A DNA stretch of 33,388 nucleotides. Origin: Pseudomonadota bacterium (lineage in GTDB: Bacteria > Pseudomonadota > Gammaproteobacteria > Xanthomonadales > Xanthomonadaceae). Positions 15,714 through 24,619 of the stretch are shown in pieces. Within the stretch, counting starts at the first letter, position 1, and every line of letters starts with the position of its first letter. The DNA lies in NCBI GenBank assembly GCA_023388715.1, contig JAEWFT010000028.1, forward strand, positions 1-33,388. The letters are read 5' to 3'. Below the pieces are notes generated by a model. The model was given only the letters and a program-made list of their open reading frames with translations, had not been told where the DNA came from and did no database searches. A program made the translations under genes and the position numbers.

Positions 15714-17215
15714 TCCCTGCCGGCACCCGCGCGCTGGAGCCGATCGGCGAGCTCGGCACCGCCCGCAACTGCGGGCTGCAGGCCACGCGCCCGCGCCAGC
15801 GCCGCACGCGCGCCCTCGATGTCGCCATCCGCAAGCCGCTGCGTGCCCACCGCCAGCCAGCGTTCCGCGAGCCGCTTCCGGGCCGCACCCACGCCCGCCT
15901 CGCCCGGCGCAAGTTGTTGCCACGCCTCCTGGCAGGCCTGCGCGCGGCCCAGGTTGTTGTCGCGCAGGCCCTCGTTGGTGCAGCGGCGCGCGTTCGGCAG
16001 CAACGCCCGCAACGCCGCGACGACACGCGGGTCGTCGGGCGCCAGTGCGCGCGCCTGTCGCAGCCGGTCCCATGCGCTGTCACCCGGGGGCGCAAGCCAT
16101 TGGCCCCGCTGCCCGGCCAGTTCCGCCTGCGCCAGCAATTCGCCGACCCGTCGTGCGGTGCGCGCCGATGCCGCCGGCGCGGCGAGCCTGCCGGACTCCC
16201 GGATCGCCTGCTGCAGCCTTGCCTCGGCGGCGGCCACCGCGGCGGCATCGGCGCCCAGCGCGCGCGCCTGCTCCAGCTGCGCCAGTGCCCGGCTGAAATC
16301 GAAGTCCGCCGCCCGCAGCCGCGCGCCTTGCAGCAGGCGCGCGGGCAGCACGGACGTGCATGCGCCGGCGATATCGCCAGCGGCGGCGGTGCGCAGGGCG
16401 AGGCACGCACTTGCGGCCGCCGCCAGCGCGTCGCTCCCGATCAGCCGATCGATCCTGCGGTTCTCGCGCTCGATGGCGCGGCCCAGCTCCGCGCGCAGCG
16501 GGGGCAGTGCCGCGTGGCCGGTGTCAAAACGCTCCGCGCGGCGGATGAGGTCCGCGGCGCCGGCGATATCGCCGCGCTCCAGCGCGGCCGGCACCGGCGC
16601 AAGCAGGTCCGCCAGCGCGTCCTCGCGCCCCTCCAGCGCGGCCTCGTTGCGCGGTTGCAGCAGCACCACGCGCTGGTAGAGCGGCAGCGCGGCATCGTCG
16701 GCGCCGTCCAGGCGGCCTTCTTCCAGTGCGGCGTCGGCACGTTCCAGCAGCAGCGCGATGCGGCCATTGTCGGCCTCGATCGCGCCCAGGCGTCGCGCGA
16801 CTTCCTCCAGGTCGGCGCGCGGCGCCTGCAGGTCCTGCGCCAGTCGCAGTGCGATCCGGGCATGCGCGATGCGCCCGTCATCGGCATGCAAGCGCGCCTG
16901 CGCCAAAGCGGCTACGGCCACCCGGCCCAGGCCCGCGCGCGCCTCGACCTGGTCGGGCTGCAGCGCAAGCGCGGCTTCGAAGAGTTCCCGTGCCCCGCTG
17001 CCGTCGGCCGCCGACAGCCGGCCGGCGTCGAGCGCCGCCTCCGCCTGCATCCGCAGTTCCTGCGCGCGCTGCGAGGGCCACAGCTGTTCGCCGATCACGC
17101 CGCGCAACACCAGGCCCGCGACCACGGCGGCCAGCAGCAGCGCCGTGGCCACCTGTATCCCCCGGCGCACCCGTGGCGAGGCCGCATCCCAGCGCTGGCG
17201 CAGGCGCGCCCTCAT
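15710..17215 (-). CDS. Membrane-anchored helical-repeat (TPR-like) protein of unknown function
   Basis: 501 residues, not assigned to a named family. One membrane segment at about 20-40 (VATALLLAAVVAGLVLRGVI) follows a short basic start, predicting a cytoplasmic N terminus and a long outer (periplasmic) part. The rest is almost all alpha-helical with degenerate TPR-like units, such as ARELFEAALALQPDQVEARA, LPLYQRVVLLQPRNEAAL and LRQARALAPDDPRVVAALRA. A handful of cysteines fall near 280-300 and 410-430. The ATG at 17215 overlaps the relA TGA (ATGA at 17212-17215), so the two are almost certainly one transcript. It ends convergently with the glycosyltransferase gene. Scaffold or protein-protein interaction at the inner membrane is a guess from fold only. 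Confidence 0.85.
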   Translation of the reverse strand: MRARLRQRWDAASPRVRRGIQVATALLLAAVVAGLVLRGVIGEQLWPSQRAQELRMQAEAALDAGRLSAADGSGARELFEAALALQPDQVEARAGLGRVAVAALAQARLHADDGRIAHARIALRLAQDLQAPRADLEEVARRLGAIEADNGRIALLLERADAALEEGRLDGADDAALPLYQRVVLLQPRNEAALEGREDALADLLAPVPAALERGDIAGAADLIRRAERFDTGHAALPPLRAELGRAIERENRRIDRLIGSDALAAAASACLALRTAAAGDIAGACTSVLPARLLQGARLRAADFDFSRALAQLEQARALGADAAAVAAAEARLQQAIRESGRLAAPAASARTARRVGELLAQAELAGQRGQWLAPPGDSAWDRLRQARALAPDDPRVVAALRALLPNARRCTNEGLRDNNLGRAQACQEAWQQLAPGEAGVGAARKRLAERWLAVGTQRLADGDIEGARAALARARGLQPAVAGGAELADRLQRAGAGRD

Positions 17216-19389
17216 GCCCGCCGCGCGGAGGCCACGCCCGGCAATGCCTCCAGCCGGGCGAGCAGCAGGCCAAGTTGTCCGTAGTCGGCCACCCGCGCGC
17301 GCAGGCGCAGGCGCACGCCGCCCGAGCCCTCGCGCTCCGGCCCGGCCTGCAGGTCGACGACTTGCACCCCGAGTTGACCCATCAGGGTGGTGACATCCTT
17401 CAGCAGCCAGCGGCGATCGAGGGCATCCACCGCGATCGCCACCTCATGCCCCGCCCGCCGTGCACCCCACTCCACCGGCAACACCCGCGCGGGATCGCGT
17501 GCGGCCAGGCGCAGGAACGCGGCGCAGTCGGGACGATGCACGCTGACCCCGCGGCTGCGGGTGAGATAACCCGCAATCGGCTCGCCCGGCAGCGGCTGGC
17601 AGCAGCGCGCCGCCTGCGCCAGCAGGTTGTCGACCCCCTGCACGGTGACCGCGCCGGGTTCGGCCGGCTTGCCGCCCCGTCGCGCCGGGCGCGCGGGCGC
17701 CGCAGGCTCGGCGTCCTGCGCCGGCTTCTGCAGCTCCAGCAAGGCGCGGCCCACCTGGTTGGGACCGACGTCGCCCAGCGCCACCAGCACCAGCAGATCC
17801 TCCACCGAGGCGGCGTTGAACCGGCCCAGCACCGGCTGCAGTTCCGCATGCAGCAACCCCAGCCGGCGCAGGTCGCGGTCCAGCATTTCGCGGCCCGCAT
17901 GCACGTTGCGCTCGCGGTCGAGCTTGTTGAACCAGTTCCTCACCTTTTCGCGGGAACGGCTGCTGGCGAGGAAGCCGGAGCCGGCCTGCAGCCAGTCACG
18001 GCGCGGCTCGGCGGTCTTGCCGGTGAGGATCTCGACCCGCTCGCCGGTCCGCAGCCTGTGGTTGAGCGGCACGATGCGGCCATCGACCTTTGCCCCGCGG
18101 CAGCGGTGCCCGACCATCGTGTGCACCTGGTAGGCGAAATCGAGCACGGTGCCGCCCTGCGGCAGGTCGACCACCTCGCCCTTGGGCGTCAACGCGTACA
18201 CGCGGTCCTCGACCAGGTCGCTGTCGAAGCCCTGCAATGGCGTCTCGTCGCCTTCGCGGGCGGCATCCGCGGCCTGCTCCAGCAGCCTGCGCATCCAGGC
18301 GATGCGCTTGTCCATCGCGGAGCCGCCCGCGGCGCCGCCTTCCTTGTAGCGCCAGTGCGCGGCCACGCCCAGCTCCGCCTGGGCGTGCATTTCGGCGGTC
18401 CGGATCTGCACCTCCAGCGTCTTGCCCTCGGGGCCGACCACCGCGGTATGCAGCGAGCGGTAGCCGTTGGGTTTCGGCCGCGCGATGTAGTCGTCGAACT
18501 CGCCCGGCACCGGCATCCACAAGGCGTGCACCAGCCCCAGCACCGCGTAGCAGGTGGGCACGTCGGCCACCAGCACGCGCAGCGCGCGCAGGTCGTAGAG
18601 TTCGCTGATCGGCGCGTCCTTGCGCTGCATCTTCTTCCAGATGCTGTAAATGTGCTTCGGGCGCCCGGCGATGTCGGCCGCGATCCCCTGTTCGCCCAGC
18701 GCGCGCCGCAGCTGGGCCATCGCGGTGGCGATGTAGCGTTCGCGCCCGGCGCGCTTGTCGTCCAGCAGCTGCGCGATGCGCAGGTAGGTCTCCGGCTCCA
18801 GCACGCGGAATGCCAGGTCTTCCAGCTCCCACTTCACCTGCCAGATGCCGAGTCGGTTGGCCAGCGGCGCGTGGATGTCGCGGGTCAGCTGCGCGAGGGC
18901 GACCTGCTCCTGCGCCGGCAGCCGCCATGCCGCGCGCATCCGCGACAGCTGCCGCGCAAGCACGATCGGCACCACACGCAGGTCGCGCACGAGCGCGAGC
19001 AGCAGCCGGCGCATGCCCTCCGGATTGCGACCGCCGCCATGGCTGCGGTGCAGGACCCACACCCGGCTGGCGGCGCGCTGCCCCTCCAGCAGGACGCGCA
19101 GGCGTTCGGGCAGCGCGATCCCGGCGTCGCTCGCCAACGCCTCGACGTCCACCAGCGCGTCCAGCAGGGTGGCGGCCATCACGTCCGCATCGGCATTCAG
19201 CGAGGCCAGGATGCCCAGCGTGTCGACGAGCACCGGCGCGGGGTCGCGGGTGGCCACGCCCGCTTGCCAATGGTGCAGCCACAGCGCGGCCAGCGGCGGC
19301 GGCAATGCGCCCTCGGGAAGCCGCGACAACGCCTGCGCCGCGTCGTCCTGCGCGTCCTGCCCGTCGATCCGCTGCTGTTGCTCCGCCAC
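17212..19389 (-). CDS. relA: RelA, (p)ppGpp synthetase (probably synthetase-only)
   Basis: 725 residues, long RelA/SpoT homologue. The N-terminal hydrolase region (about 50-180) lacks the HD and HDxxED metal ligands; the matching segment reads AATLLDALVDVEAL, so hydrolase activity is unlikely. The synthetase domain (about 240-350) has GRPKHIYSIWKKM, YDLRALRVLV, and GEFDDY with the acidic ExDD motif at 297-300 that marks monofunctional RelA, where bifunctional enzymes have RxKD. TGS follows at about 395-458, the zinc-finger-like region with Cys596-Cys597, His618 and Cys622, and a C-terminal ACT domain (about 650-725) for ribosome sensing. The start is GTG at 19389 with AGGGAG nine bases upstream. 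It is cotranscribed with the membrane repeat protein. Confidence 0.95.
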   Translation of the reverse strand: MAEQQQRIDGQDAQDDAAQALSRLPEGALPPPLAALWLHHWQAGVATRDPAPVLVDTLGILASLNADADVMAATLLDALVDVEALASDAGIALPERLRVLLEGQRAASRVWVLHRSHGGGRNPEGMRRLLLALVRDLRVVPIVLARQLSRMRAAWRLPAQEQVALAQLTRDIHAPLANRLGIWQVKWELEDLAFRVLEPETYLRIAQLLDDKRAGRERYIATAMAQLRRALGEQGIAADIAGRPKHIYSIWKKMQRKDAPISELYDLRALRVLVADVPTCYAVLGLVHALWMPVPGEFDDYIARPKPNGYRSLHTAVVGPEGKTLEVQIRTAEMHAQAELGVAAHWRYKEGGAAGGSAMDKRIAWMRRLLEQAADAAREGDETPLQGFDSDLVEDRVYALTPKGEVVDLPQGGTVLDFAYQVHTMVGHRCRGAKVDGRIVPLNHRLRTGERVEILTGKTAEPRRDWLQAGSGFLASSRSREKVRNWFNKLDRERNVHAGREMLDRDLRRLGLLHAELQPVLGRFNAASVEDLLVLVALGDVGPNQVGRALLELQKPAQDAEPAAPARPARRGGKPAEPGAVTVQGVDNLLAQAARCCQPLPGEPIAGYLTRSRGVSVHRPDCAAFLRLAARDPARVLPVEWGARRAGHEVAIAVDALDRRWLLKDVTTLMGQLGVQVVDLQAGPEREGSGGVRLRLRARVADYGQLGLLLARLEALPGVASARRA

Positions 19390-19391
19390 CT

Positions 19392-19421
19392 TTCACAACT
19401 CCCTGGGACGATGACTACACT
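19392..19421 (+). promoter_or_regulatory. Probable promoter of the small exported protein gene; -10 also reads toward relA
   Basis: TTCACA (19392-19397), an 18-bp spacer and TACACT (19416-19421) form a reasonable sigma-70 promoter. A start near 19428 leaves a 22-nt leader with GGAG at 19440-19443. The heptamer TACACTA reads TAGTGTA on the other strand, so a -10 for relA (19422-19417) is superimposed; relA would then start near 19409. Confidence 0.45.
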
Positions 19422-19449
19422 AGCCTGCATCCGGCATCTGGAGCACCGC

Positions 19450-19941
19450 ATGCACGCCTTCAAGCCTTTCCCGCACGTCCTGCTTGCACTGCTGCTGGCG
19501 CTGCCCGGCGGGGCGCTCGCGCAGGACGCGCTGCAGGACAGGATGACCCCCGCCGAATTCAAGGCCGCCGGGCTCGACAAGCTCAGTGCGCAGGAACTGG
19601 CCGCGCTCAATGCCTGGCTGAAGGGCACGCTCGCCGAGGAAAGCCGCAAGGCCGCCTCCAGCGCGGTCAAGGACGTCGAGCAGAAGAACCGCGGCTTCTT
19701 CGACTTCGGTTCCAGCGAGCCGATCGTCGCGCGCCTGCGGGGCGAGTTCGCCGGTTTCGGCAACGGCCGGCGCTACGTGCTGGAGAACGGCCAGGAGTGG
19801 CGCCAGATCGACGATGCGCGACTCGCCGGGGTGCGCAAGAGCAATCCGCTGATGACGATCCGGCCGACCCTGATCGGCAACGGCTGGACGATGACGGTCG
19901 AGGGCTACAACACCCGCGCGCGGGTCCAGCGGATCAAGTAG
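19450..19941 (+). CDS. Small exported protein of unknown function
   Basis: 163 residues. The N terminus is a clear Sec signal peptide: basic start, hydrophobic core LLALLLALPGG, cleavage predicted after ALA and before QDAL (about residue 25). The mature protein begins with a helical region (MTPAEFKAAGLDKLSAQELA) and ends with a probable beta-rich module containing NGRRYVLENGQEWRQIDD and MTVEGYNTRARVQRIK. I do not recognise a named family; short periplasmic proteins of this design are common in Xanthomonadaceae. ATG at 19450 has GGAG six bases upstream; an upstream ATG at 19411 would hide the signal peptide and lies before the predicted transcription start. Its last 8 bp overlap the end of hrpA. 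Confidence 0.85.
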   Translation: MHAFKPFPHVLLALLLALPGGALAQDALQDRMTPAEFKAAGLDKLSAQELAALNAWLKGTLAEESRKAASSAVKDVEQKNRGFFDFGSSEPIVARLRGEFAGFGNGRRYVLENGQEWRQIDDARLAGVRKSNPLMTIRPTLIGNGWTMTVEGYNTRARVQRIK

Positions 19942-22900
19942 CCGCATCGCGGCGCAGCCGTTCCAGCCGCTGCGCCAGCCGCTTGGGCGAGACGTTGCCG
20001 CGCACCCCGAGTTCCTGCGCGAACAGCTGCACCCGCAGTTCCTCCAGCTCCCAGCGCAGGGCGGCGGCTTCGGCATCGCCGGTTGGCGCACGCGCAAGCG
20101 CCTCGAGGAACGGCGACAGCTCCAGCATCCGCGCCTGGTCGCGCGCCGGGTCGCGCTGGGCGCGCTCCGCGCGCAGCAGCATCGCCTTGAGGTAGCGCGG
20201 GTAGTCGGCCAAGGCGGCGGCGGGCACGTCGCGCAGGAAGCCCGGCGCCACCAGCGCCTGCAGCTGCGCCTGCATGTCGTCCAGGTTGGCGCGCGCCCAG
20301 CCCGTGAGCTTGCCTTCCAGCGCGGCGCGCACCTGCGCGACCAGCGCAAGGATGGATTCGGCCTGCTGCAGCCGGCGCATCGCCTCGCCGAACAGCTCGC
20401 GTGCAATCGCGTCGCGGCGCGCGGCGAAGGCGGCGGCGTCGCGCACCTCCAGCAGTCCATCGGCGGCGAGCGCGGCAAAGGCGCCGTCGACCAGGTCGGC
20501 GCGCAGTCGGTCCGCGTCCTTGAGGCCATCCCGCCGCGGCGCTGCCGACTCGATCGCCGCGTACAGCAGGCTGGCCTTGGGCTGCACCGGGAGCTGCCGG
20601 CGGGCCTGGCGGATGCGGTCGCCCAGCGCGATCGACAGCAGCCGGCGCACGCCCTGCGGATGCAGGCGTTCGGCCACGTCGCGCTGCGCATGCAGCGCCA
20701 GCGAGACGGCGTCGCCATCGTCCTGCAACGCCGGATACGCGGGCACCCCGCCGGCGCCCGCCACCGACAGCGGCACCGGCGTGTCCGGGAAGCTGGTCAG
20801 GCCCGCCTGCGCGATCCCCTGCGCCGCATGCCGGGCAAAGGCCTCGGCGGCGCGCTCGCCGAAGCGCGCGCGAAGCTCGGCAAGGTCGCGCGACTCCGCC
20901 AGCACCCGCCCGTCCTCCAGCAGCTGCAGGTTGGCGCGCAGGTGCGGCTCGATTGCGCCGGCGTCGAAGTCCGTGGCCGCGACCGCAACGCCGGTCAGCT
21001 TGTGCAGGAAGCGCGCCAATGTCCCTTCCAGGCTGTCCGCCTCCGGCTGCGGGTGCGCTTCCGCGAACGCGCGGGCGAACTCGGGGGCCGGCACGAAATT
21101 GCGGCGCAGCGCCTTTGGCAACGATTTGATCAAGGCCGCGGCCTTGTCGGCGACGAAGCCCGGTGCCAGCCACGACAGCCGCGCGAGATCCAGCGCGTTG
21201 AGCAGGTGCAGTGGCACCGCGACGGTCATGCCGTCGTCGATCGCGCCCGGTTCGAACCGGTAACGCACCGCCAGCCGCGCCGACCCCAGCGCGAGATAGG
21301 CGGGGAACAGCGCGGCATCGGCCTGGTCGGCCACCAGCAGGTCATCGCGCGTCCATTCCAGCGCGGCCTTCTGCCCCTTGGGCAGCTTCGCGAACCAGGC
21401 ATCCAGCGCCTGCGCGTTGTGCACGTGCGCGGGCAGGCGGTCGAGGTACCAGCGCGCCTGCCAGTCCTCGTCGACCACCAGGCCGGCGCGACGCTGCTTG
21501 GCCTCTTCCTGCCTGGCCAGTTCCAGGGTCCGCAGGTTGCGGGCGAGGAAGCCGCTGCGGGCGTTGATCTCGCCGGTCAGCAGGGCATCGCGGACGAAGA
21601 TCACCCGGCTTTCCTCCGGGAACAGCGCGCCATAGTGGATGGGCTTCTTGGGCGCCAGCACCAGCCCGAACAGGCTGATCTGCTCGCTGCCCAAGACCCG
21701 GCCCTGCGCGCGCGACCAGTGCGGGTCGTGCTGCCGGCGCGACAGCAGGTGGGGAAGCTCGGCGATCGCCCAGTCGGGCTCGATCGCGGCATTGGTCAGC
21801 GCCCACACCTTCTCGGTATCGAGCAAGGTCGCCGAGAGCACCCACGGCGGCGGCTTCGACGCCAGGCGGGATCCCGGGAACAACTGGAACTTGCGCCCGC
21901 GGGGGCCGTCGTACAGTCCGCCCGGCTTGCGCTGCGCGTCGGTGGCGCGATGGCCGACCTGGGTCGGCAGGCCGGCGATCAGCGCACGGTGCAGGTGCAC
22001 GTAGGCGCGCTGCGCGCCGGCCTCCCCGGCTTCGGCATGACTGTCACTGCTGCTCCAGCCCAGCGCCTCCACCTGCACCTTCAGCTGGCGATGCAGTTCC
22101 CACCACTCGCGCAGGCGCAGGAAGCCGAGGAAATTGCGGTCGGCCCACTTGCGCAGCTGCGACTGGGTCAGCGCCGCATGCGCCTCGCGGTAGGCGCGCC
22201 AGAGGTTGAGGATGCCGACGAACTCCGACTTCTGGTCGGCGAACTGGGCATGGGCGGCGTCCGCGGCCGCGCGCGCATCCGCCGGCCGCTCGCGCGGATC
22301 CTGCACGCCGAGGAAGCTGGCGATCACCAGCACGTCGTGCAACACGCCAAGGGCATTGGCGGCCACCAGCATGCGGCCCAGCTTCACGTCCACCGGCAGC
22401 GCCGCCATCGTGCGGCCGATCGCCGTCAGCGCACGCTGGTCATCGACTGCGCCCAGCTCCGCCAGCTGCTGCCAGCCATCGCCGATCGCGCGCGCATCCG
22501 GTGGCTCCAGGAACGGGAAGTCGGCGATCACGTCGCCCTTCCGCGCGCGCCCGCCGCCGGTCTCGCCCAACCCCAGCGCCAGCATCCGCAGGATCACCCC
22601 GGCCAGCGCGGCGCGGCGGATTTCCGGATCGGTGAACGCCGGGCGCGACAGGAAGTCCGCTTCGGAATACAGGCGGATGCAGGTGCCCGGGGCGATCCGG
22701 CCGCAGCGGCCGGCGCGCTGGTTGGCGCTGGCTTGCGACACCGGCTCGACGTGCAGGCGATCCAGCTTCTGGCGCGGGCTGTAGCGCTTGATCCGGGCCA
22801 CGCCGGGATCGACCACGTAATGGATGCGCGGCACCGTCAGCGACGTCTCGGCCACGTTGGTCGCCAGCACGATCCGCCGCTGCGGGCCCGGGTGGAACAC

Positions 22901-23914
22901 GCGGTCCTGGTCCTTCGCCGACAGCCGCGCGTACAGCGGCAGCACCTCGGTATGCCGGTACTTGCGGCGTTCCAGCGCCTGGTGCGCGTCGCGGATCTCG
23001 CGCTCGCCGGGCAGGAACACGAGGACGTCGCCCAGCGCCCTCTCCTTCTGGATCTCGTCGCAGGCGGCCACGATGCCGTCCAGCAGCGTGCGCACGCCGT
23101 CGCCGTCCTCGTCCCCGGTCTCGCCCAGCGGCCGGTAGCGCAGCTCGACCGGGAAGCCGCGGCCTTCGACGTTGACCACCGGCGCGCCACCGAAGTGCTC
23201 GGCGAAGCGCGCGGTGTCGATCGTGGCCGAGGTGACGACCAGCTTGAGGTCGGGCCGCCGCGGCAGCAGCCGCTTCAGGTAGCCCAGCAGGAAGTCGATG
23301 TTGAGGCTGCGCTCGTGCGCCTCGTCGATGATCAGGGTGTCGTAGCGGGAGAGCCAGCGGTCGTTCTGGATCTCCGCCAACAGGATGCCGTCGGTCATGA
23401 ACTTCACCGCGGTGGCCTCGCTGACGGCATCGTTGAAGCGCACCTGGAAGCCGACCGCGCCGCCCAGCGGCACCTGCAGCTCCTCCGCCACCCGGCGTGC
23501 GACCGAGCGCGCCGCGATCCGCCGCGGCTGGGTGCAGCCGATCATCCCGGCGGCGCCGCGCCCCGCCGCCAGGCACAGCTTGGGCAACTGGGTGGTCTTG
23601 CCGGAACCGGTTTCACCCGCCACCACCACCACCTGGTGGCTACGGATCAGGTCGATGATCTCGTCGGCATGCGCGGCGATCGGCAGCGCCGGATCCACCG
23701 GCCCTTGCGGCAATTGCGCCGCGCGGCGCTCGCGCTCGCCCACCGACGCCTGCAGGTGGGCGAGGAAGGCCTCGCGCGCGCCGGCATCGGCCGGCTTGCC
23801 CTGCCACTTCGCCAGCAAGCCCAGCAGCCGGCCGCGGTCGCGCGACAGGGCGCCATCGATGGCCTGCCGCAGCTGGCTTGACGGCTTCTTAGCGGGGTCG
23901 GGGCTAGCCTGCAT
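19934..23914 (-). CDS. hrpA: HrpA, DEAH-box ATP-dependent RNA helicase
   Basis: 1326 residues, the usual length for bacterial HrpA. Walker A is GETGSGKT (100-107), followed by TQPRRIAARSVARRVA; the DEAH box is at 197-200 and SAT at 229-231. The second RecA domain has VLATNVAETSLTVP and the arginine-finger motif QRAGRCGR, with the helicase-associated, OB-fold and long HrpA-specific C-terminal domains after it. In E. coli HrpA cleaves or remodels mRNA and helps rescue collided ribosomes. The ATG at 23914 is divergent from dps, with 71 bp between the two starts. No obvious partner gene is nearby. Confidence 0.97.
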   Translation of the reverse strand: MQASPDPAKKPSSQLRQAIDGALSRDRGRLLGLLAKWQGKPADAGAREAFLAHLQASVGERERRAAQLPQGPVDPALPIAAHADEIIDLIRSHQVVVVAGETGSGKTTQLPKLCLAAGRGAAGMIGCTQPRRIAARSVARRVAEELQVPLGGAVGFQVRFNDAVSEATAVKFMTDGILLAEIQNDRWLSRYDTLIIDEAHERSLNIDFLLGYLKRLLPRRPDLKLVVTSATIDTARFAEHFGGAPVVNVEGRGFPVELRYRPLGETGDEDGDGVRTLLDGIVAACDEIQKERALGDVLVFLPGEREIRDAHQALERRKYRHTEVLPLYARLSAKDQDRVFHPGPQRRIVLATNVAETSLTVPRIHYVVDPGVARIKRYSPRQKLDRLHVEPVSQASANQRAGRCGRIAPGTCIRLYSEADFLSRPAFTDPEIRRAALAGVILRMLALGLGETGGGRARKGDVIADFPFLEPPDARAIGDGWQQLAELGAVDDQRALTAIGRTMAALPVDVKLGRMLVAANALGVLHDVLVIASFLGVQDPRERPADARAAADAAHAQFADQKSEFVGILNLWRAYREAHAALTQSQLRKWADRNFLGFLRLREWWELHRQLKVQVEALGWSSSDSHAEAGEAGAQRAYVHLHRALIAGLPTQVGHRATDAQRKPGGLYDGPRGRKFQLFPGSRLASKPPPWVLSATLLDTEKVWALTNAAIEPDWAIAELPHLLSRRQHDPHWSRAQGRVLGSEQISLFGLVLAPKKPIHYGALFPEESRVIFVRDALLTGEINARSGFLARNLRTLELARQEEAKQRRAGLVVDEDWQARWYLDRLPAHVHNAQALDAWFAKLPKGQKAALEWTRDDLLVADQADAALFPAYLALGSARLAVRYRFEPGAIDDGMTVAVPLHLLNALDLARLSWLAPGFVADKAAALIKSLPKALRRNFVPAPEFARAFAEAHPQPEADSLEGTLARFLHKLTGVAVAATDFDAGAIEPHLRANLQLLEDGRVLAESRDLAELRARFGERAAEAFARHAAQGIAQAGLTSFPDTPVPLSVAGAGGVPAYPALQDDGDAVSLALHAQRDVAERLHPQGVRRLLSIALGDRIRQARRQLPVQPKASLLYAAIESAAPRRDGLKDADRLRADLVDGAFAALAADGLLEVRDAAAFAARRDAIARELFGEAMRRLQQAESILALVAQVRAALEGKLTGWARANLDDMQAQLQALVAPGFLRDVPAAALADYPRYLKAMLLRAERAQRDPARDQARMLELSPFLEALARAPTGDAEAAALRWELEELRVQLFAQELGVRGNVSPKRLAQRLERLRRDAAT

Positions 23915-23952
23915 GGAGCGTCTTTCGATCGTTCACCGCGTTGCGCGCCCGC

Positions 23953-23958
23953 TATTGT
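23953..23958 (+). promoter_or_regulatory. Possible -10 element of dps
   Basis: TATTGT followed by CGCGC lies 28 bases before the proposed dps CTG start. Start of transcription would be near 23965. The best -35 candidate, TTCACC at 23932-23937, leaves only 15 bp, so the assignment is weak. The opposite strand reads GACAAT, a poor -10 for hrpA. Confidence 0.28.
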
Positions 23959-23973
23959 CGCGCACGCCCGCAT

Positions 23974-23978
23974 GAGGA
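23974..23978 (+). promoter_or_regulatory. dps: Ribosome-binding site that decides the dps start
   Basis: GAGGA ends seven bases before CTG at 23986. No ATG or GTG in the dps frame lies at a suitable distance. The only other upstream in-frame candidate, TTG at 23941, has no Shine-Dalgarno. Confidence 0.55.
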
Positions 23979-23985
23979 CACCGCA

Positions 23986-24552
23986 CTGGCCAAGAAGTCC
24001 GACGACAAGCCCGGGAAGCGATCGAAGGCCGCGGGCAAGTCCGCAGCCAGCAGCATCGCCTTCGATGACGGCGTGGCCGGGATCGACATCGGGATCGCGG
24101 TGGCCGACCGCCGCGAGATCGCCGACGGGCTCTCGCGCGCGCTGGCGGACAGCTTCACCCTGTACCTGAAGACGCACAACTTCCACTGGAACGTGACCGG
24201 GCCGATGTTCAACACCCTGCACACCATGTTCGAGGCCCAGTACACCGAGCAGTGGACTGCGCTGGACGAGATCGCCGAGCGCATCCGCGCGCTGGGGTTC
24301 AACGCGCCGGGCAGCTACGCGGAGTACCAGCGGCTGGCCTCGATCAAGGAGGAGCCGGGCCTGGCCGAGGCGGCGGACTGGCGCGGGATGGTCAGCCAGC
24401 TGGTGGGCGGCAACGAAGCGGTGTGCAGGACGGCGCGCAAGGTGCTGAAGACCGCGGACGACGCCGGCGACGATCCGACCGTCGACCTGATGACCCAGCG
24501 CCTGCAGACCCACGAGAAATACGCCTGGATGTTGCGTTCCCTGCTGCAGTAA
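23986..24552 (+). CDS. dps: Dps, ferritin-like DNA-binding stress protein
   Basis: 188 residues from the chosen start. Dps forms a 12-subunit shell that oxidises and stores iron and protects DNA. The ferroxidase ligands are present with exact family spacing: His67, His79, Asp94 and Glu98. The motif LKTHNFHWNVTGPMF is typical. A Lys-rich tail (residues 2-18) could bind DNA. Start: CTG at 23986, which gives the natural MAKKS-type N terminus and has GAGGA seven bases upstream. The alternative TTG at 23941 would add 15 residues (many Arg and Cys) and overlap the presumed promoter. CTG starts are rare, so this should be treated as probable, not certain. Confidence 0.93.
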   Translation: MAKKSDDKPGKRSKAAGKSAASSIAFDDGVAGIDIGIAVADRREIADGLSRALADSFTLYLKTHNFHWNVTGPMFNTLHTMFEAQYTEQWTALDEIAERIRALGFNAPGSYAEYQRLASIKEEPGLAEAADWRGMVSQLVGGNEAVCRTARKVLKTADDAGDDPTVDLMTQRLQTHEKYAWMLRSLLQ

Positions 24553-24619
24553 CAGGCACCCGGCGGGGCGGATCGCCTGCGCGCGATGGCGAGGCGCGAG
24601 GGCTGAGACGCGCGGCCGG

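Noticed and set aside
17230..19389. RelA as a bifunctional SpoT-type enzyme
   Set aside because: The hydrolase metal ligands are missing and the EFDD motif is that of synthetase-only RelA.
16726..19449. Plus-strand open frame running over 900 codons into the small exported protein
   Set aside because: It is antisense to relA and the repeat protein and has shadow-type composition. Only the last part (from 19450), with a signal peptide and Shine-Dalgarno, looks real.
20660..23881. 1073-codon plus-strand frame opposite hrpA
   Set aside because: Shadow of a complete, well-conserved HrpA on the other strand.
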